DNA of 64,000 nucleotides from Agroathelia rolfsii. Lineage: Eukaryota; Basidiomycota; Agaricomycetes; Amylocorticiales; Amylocorticiaceae. Below are positions 59,304-64,000 of this stretch, in pieces. Position 1 is the stretch's first letter, and each line of letters begins with the position of its first letter. Position numbers and translations under genes: made by a program. The stretch spans positions 5,394,001 through 5,458,000 of the forward strand of contig JABRWF010000002.1 in the NCBI GenBank assembly GCA_018343915.1, written 5' to 3'. A model generated the notes under the pieces. That model had not been told where the DNA came from and ran no database searches. It was given only the letters and a program-made list of their open reading frames with translations.

Positions 59304-60135
59304 AGTAGCATTGGTACCAGGCGCAAAAACAGTAGCGGCAGCAGTACCCGGATTTGGGAACAGAGAAAGGCATCATAAATGCCTCATCGCGCAGAGTAAA
59401 TCTTCAAGCATATTCTGGCATTTCAAGCTCAAGGTGAGTGCGTCGAAAAAGCAAGAGCCAGCAGCGGATGCTGGCGGTTCCAGGGAGAGGGGCGCGAGCC
59501 GCCAGCCCTCGCGTGCACGCCAAAGACACCGCTTAATACCGGCGTCGTGCCTCCTTTGGCAGAATGCATATAAACTGCGGTCGTCCCGACCGACACAAAC
59601 CAAAAAATGTCCAATCTCTGTCTATGGAAAGGAACAAATGGCTCGTTTCAGTAGCTTAGTTTTTCACCGTTGTGTAAGGCCCTGGGTTAGAACGCGTAAT
59701 TGTACCGGGTATCCACCAGTGATTAATATCTGCTATAAGTGACTCGACTTGTGGAAACAAAAATTTAGACTGAGGGAAAGGTTGCGCACTGGGCTGAGTG
59801 GACTCATCCCATGACAGTAACGACACAAATCCTGACAAATGGATTGCCCTCATCTTCATCGAGCTTCATCGACCAAGCTTCATTCTTGTCCCGGATCGAA
59901 ACACCCTCAGGGTTGTAACGTTCCTGCACTCAATCAAAGGCGAAGTTAGCACGCATCGAGACTCGACACAACTCATTACCGAAGTCGCGGTTCTATTACG
60001 TCGTGTACAAAGGCTGTCTTTCTATTTGCAACACCCACCCCGTGCTCCTTGTAACCTGCGCCAATATTGCTAGATACTGGTATGGGCTAGTTTCTACTGT
60101 TCAAAGGCAACCTGGTTGCTCAGAAGCATGCAGCA
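59304..60135. other. Intergenic region
   Basis: No supported gene. Short ORFs lack family features, and a tRNA-like look near 59670-59700 was examined and dismissed. The last part should hold the promoter of the gene at 60136. Confidence 0.45.
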
Positions 60136-62166
60136 ATGTCAGCAGAAATCGTTCTGGGCTCGATGGAAATCGGAGTTCTTGCTTCATCGATGTATGCATT
60201 AGCGCTCATGCTAGCTGACCTGCAAATTTATCAAGCCCCGGACTCCAGAATCTACGGTGTGACGTGCATTCAATGTTACCTATACTTTGTCGAACACTCT
60301 GAGAATGACCCGAATTTTCTGAAGTCGCTTGTGAGTGAAGTGAAAGGCTCTCCAACTTGTCTCCATTTACTAACTATTATGATTAGGTTGTAACGATGAT
60401 GTATGGCTAATATGTTTTCACTGCCAATCAAACTAAGTCTCCTCTTAGGGCTTTGGAAACGTTTGACGTAGCGCTCCTGAGTCATGCTCTCTATACGCAT
60501 ACGGTGAAAGATTTCGGAGAGCTGAGCAAGCCAATTCAAATGACATGGCGGGTGATAATGCTCCAGTTTCGTGTATTCTACTTATCTTGCTAGTCACAGG
60601 AGCTTTTTGGTAAGCATAAGATTTCAATCCTTGATGGCTTTTCCTAATCGGTTTTGTAGCTTCGAGTGAGCGTCTCGGTAAGTTTTTATGTGTATGATTC
60701 CATATAAAGCTACCACTTAGCAATAAGATAGGCTGCTTTGAGCACCTTAGCACAATCGTAAGTTAATCTTGATCTCAAGTATGTGACACTATACGGAGGA
60801 CGCTGAAATAAATTGTTGAAGTTTCTTTGCCCTACGAATCTATTATCGTAAGTCATCAAGGCGTTTTACAACTTCAATAAGTGTTTTTATACTGCTTACA
60901 GTCAACGGTCGACGACTATATTTACCTATTGCCATTGTAAGCAGTAACTGAAAAATATTACTTTGTTTCAATCCTATGTCTTACTAATGTACTATTATAT
61001 TACTAGTGCGTCATAAGTACAATCTCATTGGGTGAGTGTTCAAAAACAATCTTGATTACTCTTACTAATGCCGACCGATAGGACTTGCAGCGTGTTTGTA
61101 TTCACCACACATAAGATCTATTATTGACTTACTTTGCAAGTGCAATAGGCTTTACAGTCATAGGGTGAATATTTGTTTCAATCAACATAATTGGCCAAGC
61201 TTATTTGAGAGGATTTAGGATACCGCTTAAGCCCGAAATTCAGAGTTCAAAAAGTAACGAGCTCTTTAATGTAAGAAAACTTAAGTTTAATATCTTGCAT
61301 TGAATTTCACAATTTTATTGTAGATATTGGGCAGTTCTGGGATACTTGGATCGGCTACCTGCGATTTGATGATTACCATAAGCACAATTTATCACCTGCG
61401 AGACCAAAGCACTCGCACACCTCTTGCGGGGTATTTGTTTATCTTTGGAAATTTTGGCCGTAAATCTAAACCAACTTTTCTCCTAGCACTGTTCGTGTGA
61501 TTAACAAGTTGATCAAATACACTTTGAGTACTGGTATGGCTTACTGAAGGTATCTATGTCTTGTTAGGTGTGAACTCAATAATCTCTATATAATGATTAG
61601 GGCTTCTTACAACGTAACGCTCCCTCTATACATGATTTCTGTGTTATTCATGATCTCAAGGTCATTGCTGGGACAGTGTTGTTGCTATAATTACCAGTGC
61701 TGCCGTAAGTTTGAAGCAAAGATATTTGATCATGTTACCAAACAATCTGCAGATACTTGCGCACGGTGGCCCACCTGTTTATATCCCATCTTATTTTGTG
61801 TTGACTCGATGTACGTTTAGGATGCCCTCTGCACAGGTGTTATATGGTTACTAACTATTCTCAAAACAATACCACAGCATATATGTGTTCACTAGTATCT
61901 ATGTAACAACTTCGAAAGTCTTCTCGCATCTCCGTTTTCGTTTCTCAATCCTCCCTGACAGACTCAACTCTCGCTCAGCTGTGCAAGAGGAGTATATGAA
62001 GATTGCAAATTTGAACTCCAAATCAGCTAGCGATGGCAATACAATACTCACAACAGTTGGTCTCAATTTTTCTCAGGCTACTTGTACAGTGATAGGTGAA
62101 ACTGCGGATCAATTCTCCATCTGTAGGCAATCTAACAATGAAAGGTATGCTGATCCGCTGGACTGA
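60136..62166 (+). CDS. DUF6534-like seven-helix membrane protein, copy C
   Basis: The gene is made of many small exons. Exon 1 is 60136-60191 (MSAEIVLGSMEIGVLASS), exon 2 is 60249-60330 (YGVTCIQCYLYFVEHSE), a 14-nt exon is 60387-60400, and exon 4 starts at 60449 (ALETFDVALLSHALYTH). Further blocks read FFALRIYYVNGRRLYLPIAI (across a junction near 60900), GFRIPLKPEIQ, ILGSSGILGSATCDLM, TISTIYHLRDQSTRTPL and TVRVINKLIKYTLSTG. The C-terminal LNSRSAVQEEYMKIANL runs to TGA 62164-62166. This order (EIGVL, YGVTCxQCYLYF, LETF, FFAxRI, LINxLIxYTxxTG, LNSR) is that of the DUF6534-type seven-helix family. The donor after the LETF exon (MTW) is irregular, so one junction is uncertain. The rest is splice-consistent. 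Confidence 0.65.
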
Positions 62167-62908
62167 CATTGATTAGAAGATACTCATACTGATATGATAT
62201 TCCAGCTTCCACTGTCTTTCATAGTCTACAGCACAGTTTTTCGGCTAATAGTGTCAAAAATATTACCCTAGTTTCAAAATGAATTTTTTTTTTCCCATCA
62301 TTTCTTTCCTCGGAGACTCGACTTGCAGTTGGGTCCTGATATCAATTGGTTACGTTTGATCTGCCGTTTATTTCGGGAATAGTCATTATGCGAAGAAATT
62401 AATGTTTTCAGAGTAAGGATAGCTTATTTATCCTACCCGCATACGCCTACTTAGCGTGAAAACTAGTACGGGTAGGTGCCTTATACAAGTGCCCTCATAT
62501 ATTCACTACTGACTGACTTAAAATGCTAGATACGGATGTTTCATATAACTGTTCAGTCGTATATTTTCGTTCAATTTCGCAAGGCTCGATTCATTCAAAT
62601 TGATAGGTAGTCATTCAACTTGAGATAACTCTACCATGCAGTAAACGAATCTTTCCTATTTACTTCATGAATGGGTCACGCGATCGGAAGGCACTCAGGC
62701 TCAGAGTTCACATCCAGGGTTGCGTTGATCCTGTCCAAACAACTTCGCATCCCTTCAGTCTCCTAGCCGTCATATTTAGACACCGACAGCCACTAGAGTG
62801 GCTATCTACCTCCACCGTTCTTACCATCTTGTAGTCGTTTCCCTTCTGTTCTCATAGTCCTTTATCTGCTATCTCACCGTATATCAGCTAGCCCAGCATT
62901 TTGTGAGG
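62167..62908. other. Intergenic between tandem DUF6534-like genes
   Basis: No supported gene; promoter of the following copy. Confidence 0.5.
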
Positions 62909-64000
62909 ATGTCTACAGGACTGTTCTTGGGTCCACTGGAAATTGGAGTCCTTGTTTCATCCGTGTATGTGTCTTTACTTATGTGAATATCCTCGAGAAG
63001 AGAATAATTGAACCGCCAAGGTCAGGGTCTATGGAGTAACGTGCCTTCAATGTTACCTATACTTTTTCGAGCATTCTTCAAAAGATTCGCCGCTCCTTAA
63101 GCTTTTCGTAAGTTAGGTTCATCTTTTAGCATTTCATTTCGCTTGATTTAAGCAACCGTGTTTAATGACTGCATGTAGGTTGCGGTGTTAATGTACAGCC
63201 TCTTTTATTTTACTAGTCGTCTTTCAACTGACATTTAAAGTTACTAAGGACTCTGGAAACGTTCCATGCAATACTTCTCGCCCACGCGCTGTATATTTAT
63301 TCCGTCAAGAACTTTGGGAATGTCAATAAGCTGTCCGAAATGATATGGCATGTTCCACACACTATATCATGATTTTCATGGCTTTTTTTGCTGATGATAC
63401 GATTTCTATAGGAGTCTTTTAGTGAGTAACTGAACCCAATACTACTACATGATATTTGATGAGGCTATTCATAGTTTCAAATACTCATTGCAGTGAGGTT
63501 CCAAACATTACTGGTCCAAATGTTATAGTTACTCATTGTTAAATCAGACTATTTTGAGTACCGCCACGCAATTGTAAAGCACTGATCAATTCCTTCGATT
63601 CCATATATGACGTCGCTTATTTGAACTTCATAGCTTTTTCGCCTTTAGAATATATCGTCGTAAGAAAGGCCTAGTTTATTCCATGTTTTAGGAATGGCTC
63701 ATGTCGTCTACAGTTAGTAACCGCCGTCGTTATCTAATACCGACTGTTGTCGTAAGCAAGCATAGTTCTGTCATTTTTAAAACCCATGAATTGAGAAAAC
63801 CATTAGTGTATTCTGGGCCTGACGACACTGGGTGGGTCACATGTTTATATATATATATAAGCACTGGCATTGCTTAATGGTCATTGGATTTGGATTAAAG
63901 GATTCTCCATATGTTCGTGGAGCCATAGTTCATGACGATGTTGAAAAAACTGATAATAAGAAACCTTCAGGTTTTGTAGTTGATGGGTACAGTGTTATTC
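62909..64000 (+). CDS. DUF6534-like seven-helix protein, copy D, 3' end outside window
   Basis: The start ATG at 62909 gives MSTGLFLGPLEIGVLVSS, aligned exactly with copy C. The next exon begins VYGVTCLQCYLYFFEHSSK (from 63027), then a 14-nt exon VAVLM (63178), then TLETFHAILLAHALYIYS with VKNFG. The order and phases equal those of copies B and C, so the two right-hand genes are a tandem duplication. Later blocks (for example a VSNRRRYLIPTVV-like segment near 63713-63750) continue toward the window end. The C-terminal helices and the LNSR motif lie outside. The function is unknown. Confidence 0.6.

Noticed and set aside
59640..59720. tRNA-like segment
   Set aside because: The candidate B-box (GGGTTAGAAC) does not fit the consensus and no cloverleaf could be folded.

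Overview
The window is nuclear DNA of a filamentous basidiomycete, most likely an Agaricomycete. The coding regions are cut by many short introns of about 50-100 bp with GT-AG borders, several exons are micro-exons, and the recognisable families (CUL4-type cullin, fungal G-alpha subunits, MAM3/CNNM-like DUF21-CBS proteins, agaricomycete-expanded seven-helix proteins, F-box proteins and a lineage-expanded P-loop family) fit that group. No operons, bacterial signals or CRISPR arrays are present. Exon borders were read by eye from splice sites and paralogue comparison. No similarity search was run.

Layout. 1-1512: 3' part of a cullin gene (+). 2459-3740: short-chain dehydrogenase (-). 3741-6625: gene-free and AT-rich, with a MITE-like element of about 300 bp with long inverted arms. 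6626-7795: seven-helix protein (+). 8250-24871: a cluster of four G-alpha genes, one on the minus strand at 8250-9837 and three on the plus strand at 15057-16620, 17508-19110 and 23205-24871. A large low-complexity protein (11071-13750) and a decayed F-box gene (about 19980-21240, -) interrupt the cluster. 24872-29668 is a gene-poor stretch. 29669-30804: alpha/beta hydrolase (+). 31247-33032: F-box protein (+). 34059-37713 and 39487-42263: two tandem DUF21/CBS transporter-like genes (-). 42264-53800: a mosaic of duplicated segments, including an inverted 3' fragment of the second transporter gene and copies of a DUF6534-like seven-helix gene. 54181-57156: pseudogene of a P-loop family. About 57465-58950: C-terminal fragment of a NUP133-like gene (-) with a nonsense codon. 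60136-62166 and 62909 to the end: two more DUF6534-like genes (+).

The most distinctive feature is the G-alpha cluster. Only the 23.2 kb gene keeps the GTP-binding and catalytic motifs. The other three keep the exon architecture, and two keep fully open splice-consistent frames, but they have lost the P-loop, the switch I arginine, NKxD and the G5 loop, and all carry GSQ in place of GGQ in switch II. They look like a lineage-specific set of pseudo-G-alpha proteins and are the best candidate here for an undescribed system. All four proteins also end about 13 residues before a canonical G-alpha, so the receptor-contacting tail is missing. A second unusual feature is a pair of conserved micro-exons, 10 nt and 3 nt long, in both DUF21/CBS paralogues.

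The right half (42-64 kb) is a zone of segmental duplication and gene death: truncated copies, nonsense codons, and a block of about 1.1 kb that is nearly identical between two otherwise diverged copies.
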